64,000 bases of DNA from Entomortierella parvispora (GCA_963573315.1 OY752141.1:2046001-2110000); one strand, 5' to 3'; counted from the first letter of the stretch, positions 1-11,284 are shown. Notes: generated from the sequence alone by a model not told the origin. A program made the numbers and translations.

Positions 1-458
1 TTGGGGCTTCTTTTTCATCCGACTAGATACATGTGGCGCGGAGAAGGAGGCAAAAGAAGAAGAACAGGAAGAAGAAGAAAGAGGAGTAGGAGAAGGAAGA
101 TGATAGGCGGTATTAGAGAGAATAAGCCAGCAACAGAAGGGAACAACCGAACGTTGGCCCTTGAGGATCCATCTGAAAATGAGAGAGAGAGGACATCAGG
201 CAACATGTCCAGGAAGCTCTGTCTCAACATTCAGCTGGATCAACAGAATCCTGCTCACGGATGTAGCTGACCAACGACTTTACTCAATCTCTCATTCATT
301 CTCTCTCTCGTTCTCTCTCTAGCTTTCACCACAGGAGGCAATCTAATACCGCCTATCATCTTCCTTCTCCTACTCCTCTTTCTTCTTCTTCCTGTTCTTC
401 TTCTTTTGCCTCCTTCTCCGCGCCACATGTATCTAGTCGGATGAAAAAGAAGCCCCAA
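1..458. repeat. 117-bp perfect inverted repeat (fold-back) with 224-bp spacer
   Basis: Bases 1-117 are the exact reverse complement of 342-458. The arms are purine-rich on the left (GAAGAA-type runs) and pyrimidine-rich on the right. The spacer 118-341 shows no coding potential. A run of A (455-478) follows the right arm directly. Because the left arm starts at base 1, the repeat may extend upstream of the window. No transposase or target-site duplication is visible. It could be a hairpin-type non-autonomous element or a fold-back artefact at a contig end; the sequence alone cannot separate these. Confidence 0.85.
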
Positions 459-1016
459 AAAAAAAAAAAAAAAAAAAAGTTTGATCAGTGCGGTATCCGT
501 CCGTCTGTCTGTCATGCCTCCCATCCGAGGGCTATCTCCCTTGCTCTCCCCGAGGGGGGCTATCCACTTCCCTCCCGGGGGTGGCTATCTCCCTTCCTAT
601 CTGTGAAGCTCGTGCGATCTTGTCATCTTCCGTGGCAAGTGTCGTTAACTACCGTGCCTTTTCTCCCGCTTTCTCTTTCTTTCTTTCTGCTCTTCACCCT
701 TCCCACTCCCCTCCTCACCTCCAAACTTCTCATCCACCATCCTCTGCCCTTACCTTCCATCTCTCCGTTGTCATCCCCCTTTCAAAACCATCGGATCATC
801 CCTCCTCACTCTTTGTTTGCCTCTCTCGCTTGCTGCCTTGCTTTCGGGCCCGCTTTCAACACTAACTTTTCCTTCTTGTCTTTTTTTGCCTTTATACTCT
901 TGCCTCCAGTCCTACCCCCCTCTCTCTCTACCCCGCAGTCTGTCTCGTCAACGTAAAAGGGCTTTGCACTGACCAAAGCTCTTGTTCTTGGTCCTCTGTA
1001 TAGATGGTTTTTGTGC
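459..1016. other. gene-free, pyrimidine-rich stretch
   Basis: Low-complexity CT-rich sequence with short imperfect repeats of a GGCTATCTCCCTT-like word near 525-600. The open frames here are compositional and resemble no protein family I know. No RNA gene recognised. Confidence 0.5.
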
Positions 1017-1271
1017 ATGTATGTTTGTATGTTTGATGTGTGCTTGTATGTATGATGTATGATGTGTGCTTGTATGTATGATGTGTGCTTGTATGTATGA
1101 TGTGTGCTTGTATGTATGATGTATGATGTGTGCTTGTATGTTTGTATGTATGATGTGTGCTTGTATGTATGATGTGTGCTTGTATGTATGATGTATGATG
1201 TGTGCTTGTATGTTTGTATGTATGATGTATGTTTGTATGTTTGATGTGTGCTTGTTGTTTGATGTATGAAT
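1017..1271. repeat. minisatellite, unit about 19 bp (TGTATGTATGATGTGTGCT)
   Basis: Roughly a dozen imperfect head-to-tail copies of TGTATGTATGATGTGTGCT with internal TGTATGTT and GATGTATG variants, purine/pyrimidine alternating. On the minus strand it reads as an open low-complexity His/Thr-rich frame, which I regard as an artefact of the repeat. There is no flanking gene to which it belongs. Confidence 0.9.
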
Positions 1272-1889
1272 GTCTATGATATGGTAAGTCGCTCTCCTTT
1301 CCCACCTTCCTTTCCTTCCACCCTTCTTTGGCAAGAGTGTAAATAGGGATACGACTTCAAGCAAGCGGACAGGCGGGGTCCTCAAGAACAAAGCCTGCAA
1401 ACAGGTCCCCAATACAAAGCCGTCGAACAAGTCCTCAAGAGCAAAGCTGACGATAGCGACGACAATGGCAACAAGATCTTCACCACCTACCACCCATCCA
1501 AACATAGTCTTTTGTAAAAATAAAACTCTCTCTTCGCCATGACACCATCGACTTGCCACAAAAAAAGAGTGGAACTTCAGAACGAAATAACCGACTTGCG
1601 TTCTGGCCAGAGTCTGTACTCTTCTCAGGAGGCACAGATAGCATGCCTATGACAGAGAAGCACGCCAGGGTGGTTTGGTCCGCATCTTTGCAAGGCGTTG
1701 CCAGGATGAGTAAAAGTGACTAGTTCCGCAAGAGCGACTCCCTTGATCCGTGCACAAGAACGGGCTCAAATCTGTCTGCCTGCATCTGTCCCTTCATCCG
1801 GTCTTCATGCATTCCTCTCTCGGTCATCTGCTCGAGGTCGTCCATCATGTTGCACTACCAAACACTGTAACGCGGGGAATCCGTATATA
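1272..1889. other. gene-free stretch downstream of the minisatellite
   Basis: No convincing coding exon. Short frames on both strands lack recognisable domains, and I could not find the next insulysin exon (with its zinc-binding HxxEH motif) here, as would be expected if the fragment at 1890-2118 belonged to a live gene. Confidence 0.4.
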
Positions 1890-2118
1890 TATACTGGTAC
1901 ACTGGAGTTGCAAGCGTGGACATTCAACAAGGCTGCTGCCTTATCAGACTCAGAGTCGTGGATGAGAAATACTTCCATGTCGTTTTTCAGCCTGATCAAA
2001 CCTTATTGTCTTCTGTCACCCATGGACTTTTCAATCGGTTTTCCAAAGACAAGGTGGGTTCCATCCTGGGACACCTCGAATCCCTCTGGTAGCGTGCAGG
2101 GCTCGATGACTTTAATTG
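1890..2118 (-). pseudogene. relic of an insulin-degrading enzyme (M16 peptidase) N-terminal exon
   Basis: On the minus strand, after a pyrimidine tract ending in CAG near 2119 (a likely old intron acceptor), the translation runs through KPIEKSMGDRRQ, a stop codon (TAA), then LIRLKNDMEVFLIHDSESD and KAAALLNVHACNSS. This matches the N-terminal strand of insulysin-type M16A metallopeptidases, where the consensus is an RxLxNGLxVLLIHDPxTDKA segment followed by a VHVG-like turn. The stop replaces a normally aromatic position, and the conserved VHVG has become VHAC. The match ends at a GTATAT that could be the old donor. The catalytic HxxEH exon is absent nearby. I infer a decayed fragment; a single sequencing error could explain the stop but not the missing downstream exons. 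Confidence 0.55.
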
Positions 2119-2608
2119 CTGGGAGGGGAAAATGATGAGACGGTGTGCAGGCGGGCTGTGGATATGAATGTGAAGTTTTATTCTGAGAACAATCGCCCCT
2201 GCGACAGGTTTGGGCTCTCTTGCGCAAGGGCATAGCTGAAGAGGTGGGACGGCTCCCTCCCCTCGCATACGTTTTCGTCTCAGCCTATGCCCCAGGCTAT
2301 GCCCAACCCTGGAACATCAGAGGAGGCACATCAAAGTTCCCCCAAGCTCTTCCTCAGATTTGCTGAAGGCGAAGGACATGACAAGAGAATCGGATAGCAA
2401 AATGCAGACAAAAGGAGGAAGAGAAGGAAGAAAAGGAGCAGCGGGGTCGGGAGGTGGATTGTGTGATCGAGGAACTGGTTGGAGTGCATGGCTTATTGAG
2501 GATTGGTGGGTTTCGATTCATCATGCTGCTGCGGTTAAGGGTACTGACGCTCTTGTCTTCTTTTTTTTATTTTTATTTGGCAATTGGCTATGTAAACACC
2601 TTTAGGCT
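2119..2608. other. gene-free stretch between the insulysin relic and the monooxygenase array
   Basis: Contains the region upstream of the insulysin relic and the 3' flank of the first monooxygenase copy. No other exon is recognised on either strand; open frames are short and without domain similarity. Confidence 0.4.
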
Positions 2609-4493
2609 TCAAACAGATCTTGCCAGAGGGTATACTTGACGTCCCTGAGCTGCCAGGATCTCGCGTGTCTTGATCAAGCTTGGCTGAGGCACCGGAGGCA
2701 CAGTACCAACGTCCACATATGGTGGGATAAAGGAAACTTGAGGTCTGTGCAATACAACCTTCTTTAGGAATCGGAGCCAAAGCCACGACGGCATGTTTCT
2801 GCGGAACATTCGGAAAAGAGCACCTTTCAGATTCTATGAACAGAATAAAAGAGAAACAACATCAGCACAGCGGTGTAGGGAGGCTTTGATGGTGGTCACA
2901 ATCCTTCAGTGATCTCTACTCAGTTCTTTACCTTTTGATTGCTGGTTGCCAACCTTCGAGTATCCTCATAGTACTGGACGGCCATTGGATATCGCTCCAA
3001 GTAGTACTCCTGGAACGTCTTCTCAATCGTAGCCTCGTCTAACGAGGGGAGAACATTGATCCAATTGGCGAGACAGATCGCGTCGTGCATTGCCGCAGTG
3101 GCTCCAGAACCTCCAGTAGGATCCAGCTTGTGACAAGCTAGGAGTATAAGCCAATGTCAATGTCAATCATCCATGGGGTTATACACAAGCCGAAGCAAGA
3201 CTGAAGATGAGATTCCTTACCGTCGCCAACCAATACGGTCCGACCAGAGTACCAAGTCTTGAAGACCTTTTCTTCAAGAGTCACTTTGGAGATCAGTTCT
3301 TTGTGGGTGACATCAAAGAGGGTACCCAAGGTCGATCCGTTAGGTCCGTTTGGAATTGGAAAGTTGCGCACTTGATCGCACATTGCAATTGCAGCCTCTG
3401 GCCCCCACTCAGAAGATTTAAAAGTATCATGATCTTTCATCGTAGTCTTGTCAAGGTGCTGTGTTACCATCCAGCAGATGGTCTTGTGTCCAGTTGTAAA
3501 TGTCCACCACTAGACAATTGAGATCGAACGGCTAACCGTTAAACAAAGCCATTTCCCCTGGACCTCTTGCATGGTTTCTGTATCTTACTGTGTACTTGTT
3601 CTGTACGCCAATCATTTGATTGGTATCACAGGTATCTTTTTTCAGTTCTGGAAACACGTTTGGGTCCAATGGACGCGTCTGCCCTACGATACAAATCATG
3701 TCGTAGGGCAGTGCTGTGTCATCCGAGGGCGGTAGGCGTCCTTGTTCTTTGAGTTGATGGTACATGTTCTGACGAACGGATGAGTTTGTTCCATCGCAAC
3801 CGATAAGCAGGTCTCCTTCATACTGTGAACTATCAGAGCAGACGATCTTTACACCTGTCTCGACATTCTTCATTGATAGGATACGTTTGTTGAAAAGGAT
3901 CTTCTCCTTGGGAACGCGTCGGTAGAGCATCTCATAGAATGCAGGACGGGACACAATACGACTCTCTGCGCCACCACTATCAGGATAAAACAGGTAGTGA
4001 GGAGTCAGTGTGAGCTGTACATGTGTGGGGGGGTTGCGCTGCATGCTCCCTTAAACGATGGGAGGCGTACAAGGCTATCGTTGGCGATAGGTCGGTGACA
4101 AAATCAAGCTTGGCGTCTCCATCTCTCACAGCAATAGTGTGGTTAACAATGGAAGCAGCGCAAAAGTCATCGTAGATGCCTAATTGATGAAGGAGTGGGG
4201 CCACCCTCGATGCAATGGAAAAAGCAGACCCTTCAAGTTTACAGAAGATGGTTAGCTCGCTTCAAAACGAATCTGAGTTCAAAGAACATCAAAGGGCGTC
4301 GTGCTTTGCCAGTCAGGATGATGTCCTAGATACCTAGTGGCTTGACAGCAGGACTACGCTCGAAGACAGTGTAAGGCACCCCTGCCTTTTCCAGAAGGAG
4401 AGCAAGGGTCAGGCCGCTGATGCCTGCGCCAATGATCAGGACTCTAGGACGAGTTGGAGGACTTGACTGAGGACTGGACGACTGTTGGGACAT
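2609..4493 (-). CDS. FAD-dependent monooxygenase, array copy 1 (class A flavoprotein hydroxylase fold)
   Basis: Six exons on the minus strand: 4493-4334, 4230-4071, 3976-3589, 3509-3221, 3137-2932, 2833-2609. The frame closes at 475 residues. Exon 1 carries the Rossmann FAD motif GAGISGLTLALLLE and an FER segment that binds the ribose. Exon 3 carries the DG motif (GCDGTNSSVRQ). The exon 4/5 junction rebuilds the GD motif GDACHKLDPTGG. These three motifs define aromatic-hydroxylase-like, NAD(P)H-dependent FAD monooxygenases; the substrate cannot be told from sequence. It is the most divergent copy (ISG instead of VGG; exon 2 donor is the weaker GTACGC) and lies at the 3' end of the array. I see no disabling mutation. 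Confidence 0.88.
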
Positions 4494-4726
4494 CTCGGAG
4501 GGATAGGGAGTGGAAAGAAGGAGATTAATGATGATGGCAAAGAGACAAATGAATGTCAACATGGCCATCTCTTGCTCATCTGTCGGCCCGCATTCACCCC
4601 CATTAGCCTTCATTGCTCCAGCCTTGTGCGACAGCACAAACAAGAGCCGTTGGTTGCAAACAGGTTGCGAGTCTCTCTTGTACGACGTTTGCCTCGAAGA
4701 CTGGTCTTTATTTCATTGGGTGGTCC

Positions 4727-6679
4727 TCAAATGATTCTTGGCGTAGCGTGTACCTGACGTCCCTGCGCTTCCAGGATCTCCCGTGTCTTGATCAAACTGC
4801 GCTGAGGTGTCGGAGGAACCGTTCCAGCATCTTCATATAGTGGTAAGAACGAGGCTTGAGGCCGATGCAGGACCATCTTTTTCACAAGCAGGGTCCAAAG
4901 CCAGTTTGGCATTCTCTTTCTAAAAAGTCGAACTAGTGCTCCTTTCAAGTTCTATACAGGAACCAAAGAAGAGACAGAGATCAGAATGATAAAAGCGAAG
5001 TGAGGGTCAGAGGATCGTTCTCCCAGACTTTTTTTTTCTTCCCACCCCAAGTCCTCAAGTACCTTCTCATTGCCGGCTCCCAGCATTTTGGAAGTCTCAA
5101 AGAACTGCTGGGCGATGGGATATCGCTCCAAGTAGTACTCTTGGAAAGTGCTTTCGATGGTTTGTTCATCCAAGGACGGGAGAATGTTGATCCAATTGGC
5201 AAGACAAACGGCGTCTTGCATGGCCGAGGTTGCCCCACCAGCTCCTGCAGGGTCCAATTTGTGGCAGGCTGTAATCCCAGATACCACAAAGGTCGCGGAA
5301 AGGCAGAAAAATGGATGAAAAAAATTAGTTATAGGTCTAAATTGCACTTTATCCTCTTATCGCAGCACCGGCACGATAGTCTCTTACCATCGCCGATCAA
5401 CACAACTCGTCCAGAGTACCAAGTCGTAAAGACCTTCTCTTCAAGTGCGACCTTGGAAATGAGTTCCTTAGGAGTGATGTCTACCAACGTGCCAAGAGTC
5501 GTCCCAGGAGGCCCATTAGGGATGGCGAAATCGTGCACTTCGTCACACATGGACGACACAGCCACTGGACCCCATTCAGAGGTTTTGAATGTGTCATGGT
5601 CCCTAATTGCAGTCTTGTCAAGGTGCTTAACTGCCATCCAGCAAATAGTCTTGTGAACAGTGGTGAATGTCGCCCACTGATCATATACACGATAGGATGT
5701 GTGCCGTGAAGGGAGTGACCAGATGGAAGTTAGAAAAAACGACGACCAAAACTTTGACACCTATCTCGAATGTTCAACTTGCGATCTTTACCGTAAACAT
5801 CTTTTCGACGCCGACCATCTGATGCATTTCACACTTGTCCTTGGTCAGCTCTGGGAAGTCGTTCACGTCCAAGGGTGGTGTCTGGCCCACAATACAGATC
5901 TTGTCATAGGGCAGAGCCTGGTCATCAGAGGCCGGGAGACGTCCTTGGTCTTTGAGCCGACGGTACATATTCTGGCGAATGGATGAGTTTGTTCCGTCGC
6001 ATCCCACAACAATATCACCTTCGTACTCTGAATCATCCGAGAAGACGATCTTGACTCCGTTCATAGTGTCCTTCACAGCCACGGCACGCTTGTTGAGCAA
6101 GATCTTTTCTTTGGGGACGCGTTCGTAAAGAATTTCATATAATGCAGGGCGGGACATAATGCGTCCCTGGGCTCCTCCGCTAACAGAAATTTCCTGGTCA
6201 GCCTAGATGCAGTCAGATAGTAGCCTCACTGGACACTGTGAAAAAGACACGGAACTTACAATGCTTGACCTGACTTGAAATCAGCGATATACTCAAGTTT
6301 GGCATCGTCGTCTCTCATGTACACAACTTGGTTGACAAGAGACGCAGCACAAACATCATCATGGATACCTAGCTGATGAAACAGGGGAGCGACCGAGGCT
6401 CCAAAGGCAAATGCAGATCCTTTCAAGAGAGATAAGGAGAAGGGATTAGGAAACGATAACAAATCTAAGTACTGTTCTCATTAAAAAGGTAAATAGGTGG
6501 ATCTCAACTCTTGTCGAGTGTATCCTACCAAGTGGCTTGTAGACGGTGCTGCGCTCAAAGATAGTGTAAGGAACGCCGGCCTTTTCCAGGAGGAGGGCGA
6601 GGGTCAAGCCGCCCACACCTGCACCCACGATCAAAACCTTGGGACGCGTCGGCGGAGAATTGGATGCGTGTTGGGACAT
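4727..6679 (-). CDS. FAD-dependent monooxygenase, array copy 2
   Basis: Same six-exon, five-intron plan as its neighbours, reading from an ATG at 6679 (MSQHASNSPPTRP) to a stop at 4727, about 475-480 residues. Visible motifs are GAGVGGLTLALLLE (FAD ADP-binding), GCDGTNSSIRQ (DG motif) and GDACHKLDPAGAGG (GD motif, split by an intron after the first base of the Ala codon). Exon 3 departs from the other copies (IMSRPALYEILYE, NKRAVAVKD, FSDDSEYEGD), which could reflect a changed active-site wall. Splice sites are canonical (for example GTAAGT after exon 2). A box conserved with copies 3 and 4 lies about 181 bp upstream. Intact as far as I can read. Confidence 0.88.
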
Positions 6680-6859
6680 TGGAGAGCGCGAGAGTGTGGC
6701 AAAAGAAGGAAGATACTGAATGAATGGAGGAAAGAAAGAAAGGATGGATGGGTGATGAATGACAAGATGATGATGGCCTTCCTCCCGTCCTTGTGTTCAT
6801 TCGGGGACCTCATTTCTCTCCCAGCTGCTCTTGCCTTTGTCGTTCGTGCCACCTTCGTG

Positions 6860-6893
6860 CTTCGAACTCAATTCTGGTGTAGCTCGCAAGCCT
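6860..6893 (-). promoter_or_regulatory. conserved upstream box of monooxygenase copy 2
   Basis: On the plus strand it reads CTTCGAACTCAATT then a short spacer then TCGCAAGCC. The same arrangement recurs at 9042-9078 and 11248-11284, each 181-193 bp upstream of the respective ATG. The region downstream (GA-rich, GAATGAATG-like) is also similar between copies. Likely a retained core-promoter or activator site; the binding protein is unknown. Confidence 0.5.
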
Positions 6894-6936
6894 GTTTTTT
6901 TCTTTATTACGTCGAACAGTGAAGGTACTGTAGTGC

Positions 6937-8849
6937 TCAAATGGCTGCTGCATGAACCTGACGTCCCTGCGCTGCCAGGATCTCACGCGTCTTGATCAAA
7001 CTGCGCTGAGGTGTCGGAGGAACCGTTCCAACATCTTCATATAGCGGTAAGAACGAGACCTGAGGTCGATGCAGGACTCTCTTTTTCACAAACTGAATCC
7101 ATAGCCAATCCGGCATTCTCTTTCTAAAAAGACGAACAAGGGCCCCTTTCAAGTTCTAAACAGAAAAAGAGGGAAGAGAGAGTGATGAGAATGATGAGAG
7201 TGGGGATTGAGGTTGAAGATTGCTCTTACAGGCCTCTCTTTTTCTACCTTTTGATTGCTGGCACCCAACATTCGAGAGGTCTCGTAAAACTGTTGAGCGA
7301 CGGGGTACCGCTCCAAATAATACTCTTGAAAAGCGTTTTCAATTGTTTGTTCATCCAAGGAGGGGAGGACGTTGATCCAATTGGCAAGACAAACGGCGTC
7401 TTGCATCGCAGAAATTGCCCCGACACCTCCGGCGGGGTCCAGTTTGTGACAGGCTGTTATCCCCAGACGTGCAAAGGTAAAGAAAGAACAAATAAAGAAT
7501 TAGATCCATTAATTGCAGCAGATTTTCAGATTAGGGTGCCAGCATGAAAGATCCTTACCATCGCCAATCAACCCAATCCGTCCTGAGTACCAAGTAGTAA
7601 AGACCTTCTCCTCAAGAGCGACCTTGGAAATAAGCTCTTTGGGAGTAAGGTTGAGAAGCGTGCCAAGAGTCGTTCCTGGGGGGCCGTTCGGGATGGCAAA
7701 ATCATGCACTTCGTCGCACATGGATGACACTGCCACTGGTCCCCATTCAGAAGTTTTGAACGTGTCATGATCTTTCAATGTAGTCTTGTCCAGGTGCTTA
7801 ATTGCCATCCAGCAGATAGTCTTGTGAGCGGTGGTGAATGTGGCCCACTGCACGCACACACATAGAATGCAAGTCGCAAAAGGAATGCCGAATAAGTTAG
7901 AAAGAGTGACGACCGAAATCATGATACCTTTTTTTGTTTGTCGAAGCAGCGTTCTTTACCGTAAACATCTTTTCGACGCCGACCATCTGATGCATTTCAC
8001 ACTTGTCCTTGGTCAGCTCTGGGAAGTCGTTCACATCCAAGGGTGGTGTTTGGCCCACAATGCAGATCTTGTCGTAGGGCAGAGCCTGGTCATCTGAGGC
8101 TGGGAGACGTCCTTGCTCCCTGAGCCGACGGTACATGTTCTGACGAATGGATGAGTTAGAACCGTCACTTCCCACAAGGATGTCACCCTCGTACTCTGAG
8201 CTATCAGAGCAAACAATCTTGACACCGTTCTCAGTGTCCTTCACAGACAGGATGCGTTTGTTGAACAGGATCTTTTCCTTGGGGACTCGTCGGTAAAGAA
8301 TATCATAGAATGCAGGACGAGAGATGATACGTCCTTGAGCTCCGCCGCTACAAAAGGGCTTCGTTAGACTTTACGGCAACAGGTAAGTCAAGTCGCTAGT
8401 CAAGATAAAGAGCAATACTTACAAGGGCTCAGCAGGTGTAAAATCGGCAATATACTCGAGTTTGGCGTCGTCGTTTCGCATGTAGACGACTTGGTTTACA
8501 AGAGAGGCAGCGCAAACGTCATCATAGATATCTAACTGATGAAAGAGAGGTGCAACCATGGCTCCAAAGGCAAAAGCAGATCCTTTCACGAGCACAAGAG
8601 GGAGAATAGTAAGACCGGGATCAGGAAACGAGAAAAGACCCACGCTCTGGCAGAAAAGGTCAGAAGTTATATGATGAGTCGTGCCAAGTATATCCTACCA
8701 AGCGGCTTGACAACAGGGCTGCGTTCAAAGATGGTGTAGGGAATACCAGCCTTCTCCAGGAGGAGAGCAAGGGTCAGACCTCCGACACCTGCACCCACGA
8801 TCAAGACCGTGGGACGCGTCGGCGGAGAATTGGATGCGTGTTGTGACAT
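6937..8849 (-). CDS. FAD-dependent monooxygenase, array copy 3
   Basis: Six exons from the ATG at 8849 to the stop at 6937, about 475-480 residues. Motifs: GAGVGGLTLALLLE, DG motif in the form GSDGSNSSIRQ (Cys and Thr of copies 1 and 2 replaced by Ser), and GDACHKLDPAGGVG. The C-terminal exon starts NLKGALVRLFRKRMPDWLW and ends RQVHAAAI. Its third intron and adjoining exon 4 bases are identical over 132 bp to copy 4 (7805-7936 versus 10031-10162), indicating recent duplication or gene conversion. All splice sites look functional and no stop interrupts the frame. Substrate unknown. Confidence 0.88.
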
Positions 8850-9041
8850 CTGAAAGAGTGGAGATGCGGGTACGGGAGGAGAGAGACGAGGGTGGATGAG
8901 CGGAAGAAAGGAAGAAAGGGCGGAATGGGGGAATGAATCGCAAGATGATGGATTGCCTCCGATCTTCTCATTCCTCTGCTCATCCATGGTCCTCAACTGC
9001 TCTTCCCTTTTATCTTACTCGTGTCACCATCGAACTTCGTT

Positions 9042-9078
9042 CTTCGAACTCTATTGCTTCGTTTCTGATAGCAAGCCC
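9042..9078 (-). promoter_or_regulatory. conserved upstream box of monooxygenase copy 3
   Basis: Variant of the shared box: CTTCGAACTCTATT, spacer, then AGCAAGCCC, about 193 bp upstream of the copy 3 ATG. Confidence 0.45.
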
Positions 9079-9151
9079 CACCTCTTCCGTTCGATTTTGT
9101 GCTACACACACATGGGATTTTATTGTGCCGTTTAGATCGCAAAGGTGATCC

Positions 9152-11067
9152 TCAAATGGCTGTTGCATCCGCATGTACCTGGCATCCCTTAGTCGCAAGG
9201 ATCTCGCGTGTCTTGATCAAGCTGCGCTGAGGCGCTGCGGGAACTGTCCCAATATCATCAAACAATGGCAAGAAAGAGGCTTGTGGACGTTGCAGGACAG
9301 CCTTTTTCAAATAGAGGATCCAAAGCCAGTCTGGCATCCTTTTTTGAATAAGTCGAAACAGGGCCCCTTTCAAGTTCTATCAGAAAAGAAAAGAATAGAT
9401 GATGAGAATGATGGCCGCGCGGGGAGTTGAGCAATCCCCCCCTCAACTTTTTTTTGCATCCTTCGACTTGATACCTTTTTATTGATGGATCCCATCATTC
9501 GAGATCTCTCGTAGAACTGAAGAGCGACCGGATATCGCTCCAAGTAGTACTCCTGGAAAGTATTTTCAATCGATTGTTCATCCAAAGAAGGGATAACGTT
9601 GATCCAATTGGCAAGACAAACAGCGTCTTGCATCGCCGAGGTTGCTCCTGCAGCTCCTGCAGGGTCCAATTTGTGGCAGGCTGTAATCCCAAGATCCGAC
9701 AAAGGTAAGGAACGGGAAATGGAGAATAGATTAGTTAATCGCATTTGATTTTCAGATTATGGTTGCAGTAAAATGGTCCCTTACCATCGCCAATCAGCAC
9801 AATTCGTCCAGAGTACCAAGTCTTGAAGACTTTCTCCTCAAGAGCGACCTTGGAGATAAGTTCCCTGGGTGTAAGATCCAGAAGCGTGCCAAGAGTCGTT
9901 CCCGGGGGACCGTTCGGGATGGCAAAATCGTGCACTTCATCGCACATGGATGACACTGCCACTGGTCCCCATTCAGACGTTTTGAATGTGTCATGGTCCC
10001 TCATTGTGGTCTTGTCAAGGTGTTTGATCGCCATCCAGCAGATAGTCTTGTGAGCGGTGGTGAATGTGGCCCACTGCACGCACACACATAGAATGCAAGT
10101 CGCAAAAGGAATGCCGAATAAGTTAGAAAGAGTGACGACCGAAATCATGATACCTTTTTTTGACTGTCCAAGCAGCGCTCTTTACCGTAAACATCTTTTC
10201 GACGCCGACCATCTGATGCATTTCGCATTTGTCCTTCTTCAGTTCTGGAAAGTCGTTCACATCCAAGGGTGGTGTCTGTCCCACGATACAGATCTTGTCG
10301 TAGGGTAACGCCTTGTCATCTGAGGCTGGGAGGCGTCCTTGCTCCTTGAGTCGGCGGTACATATTCTGACGAATGGATGAGTTCGAACCGTCACTTCCCA
10401 CAAGGATGTCGCCTTCATACTCTGAGCTATCAGAGCAAACAATCTTGACACCGTTCTCAGTGTCCTTCACAGACAGGATGCGTTTGCTGAACAGGATCTT
10501 TTCCTTGGGGACCCGTCGGTAAAGAATATCATAGAATGCAGGACGGGAAATAATACGTCCATTGGATCCACCGCTATTTTTTTTTTTTAATAGTTTTCGG
10601 TCAGATATGGTTCAGTGGGAAGGTCGCGTAGCCGGACAAGGACAAAAAGACACTGAACTTACAAAGCTTCCGAGGGGGTCAAGTCGGAGATATAGTCAAG
10701 TTTGGCATTATCATCTCGCATGTACACAGTCTGGTTTACAATAGAGGCGGCGCAAACATCCTCATAGATGCCCAATTGATGAAAGAGAGGAGTGACCAGG
10801 CATGCAAGAAAGAAAGCGGACCCTTTCAAAAAAAATAGAATCAAATCAATATTCGCGCGTTGAAAAAGTCAGAAGTACTGTAAGACAATGAGATCTATCA
10901 AGTGTATGTATCCTACCAAGCGGCTTGACAACAGGGCTGCGCTCAAAGACAGTATAAGGAACACCAGCCTTCTCCAGGAGGAGGGCGAGGGTCAGGCCGC
11001 CGACACCTGCACCCACAATCAAGACCTTGGGGCGCGCTGGCAGAGAATTGGATGCGTGTTGGGACAT
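9152..11067 (-). CDS. FAD-dependent monooxygenase, array copy 4
   Basis: Six exons from the ATG at 11067 (MSQHASNSLPARP) to the stop at 9152, about 475-480 residues. FAD motif GAGVGGLTLALLLE, DG motif GSDGSNSSIRQ as in copy 3, GD motif GDACHKLDPAGAAG. Exon 2 (LACLVTPLFHQLG, VNQTVYMRDD) and exon 6 (RLIQKRMPDWLW, ATKGCQVHADATAI) differ clearly from copy 3, whereas the exon 3/intron 3/exon 4 region is nearly identical, so the similarity is patchy. The intron before exon 3 ends in an A-rich stretch and TAG, less pyrimidine-rich than usual but in frame. Intact by inspection. Confidence 0.87.
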
Positions 11068-11247
11068 CAGAGACCGCGGAGGAGAGGGACTGCAATAGAA
11101 GGAGGGAGATGAACGGAAGAAAGAAAGAAAGGAAGGACAGAATGAATGAATGTGAATGAATGAATGGCAAGATGATGGCCTCCCTCCCATGCTTGCAATC
11201 CTTCGTGATCCTTCACAAAGCTCTTGCTTTGTATTTGCTTGTGCGCA

Positions 11248-11284
11248 CTTCGAACTCAATTGCATCCCTTCTGGTCGCAAGCCC
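11248..11284 (-). promoter_or_regulatory. conserved upstream box of monooxygenase copy 4
   Basis: CTTCGAACTCAATT, spacer, then TCGCAAGCCC, about 181 bp upstream of the copy 4 ATG; best match to the copy 2 box. Confidence 0.5.

Noticed and set aside
1-458. Terminal-inverted-repeat DNA transposon
   Set aside because: Only 224 bp between the arms, no transposase and no target-site duplication visible. Kept as an unexplained inverted repeat.
1017-1271. CRISPR-like array
   Set aside because: Repeats are contiguous with no unique spacers and the organism is a eukaryote.
948-1559. 203-residue minus-strand frame with His/Thr/Tyr repeats
   Set aside because: Most of it is translation of the 19-bp minisatellite; no start context or domain support.
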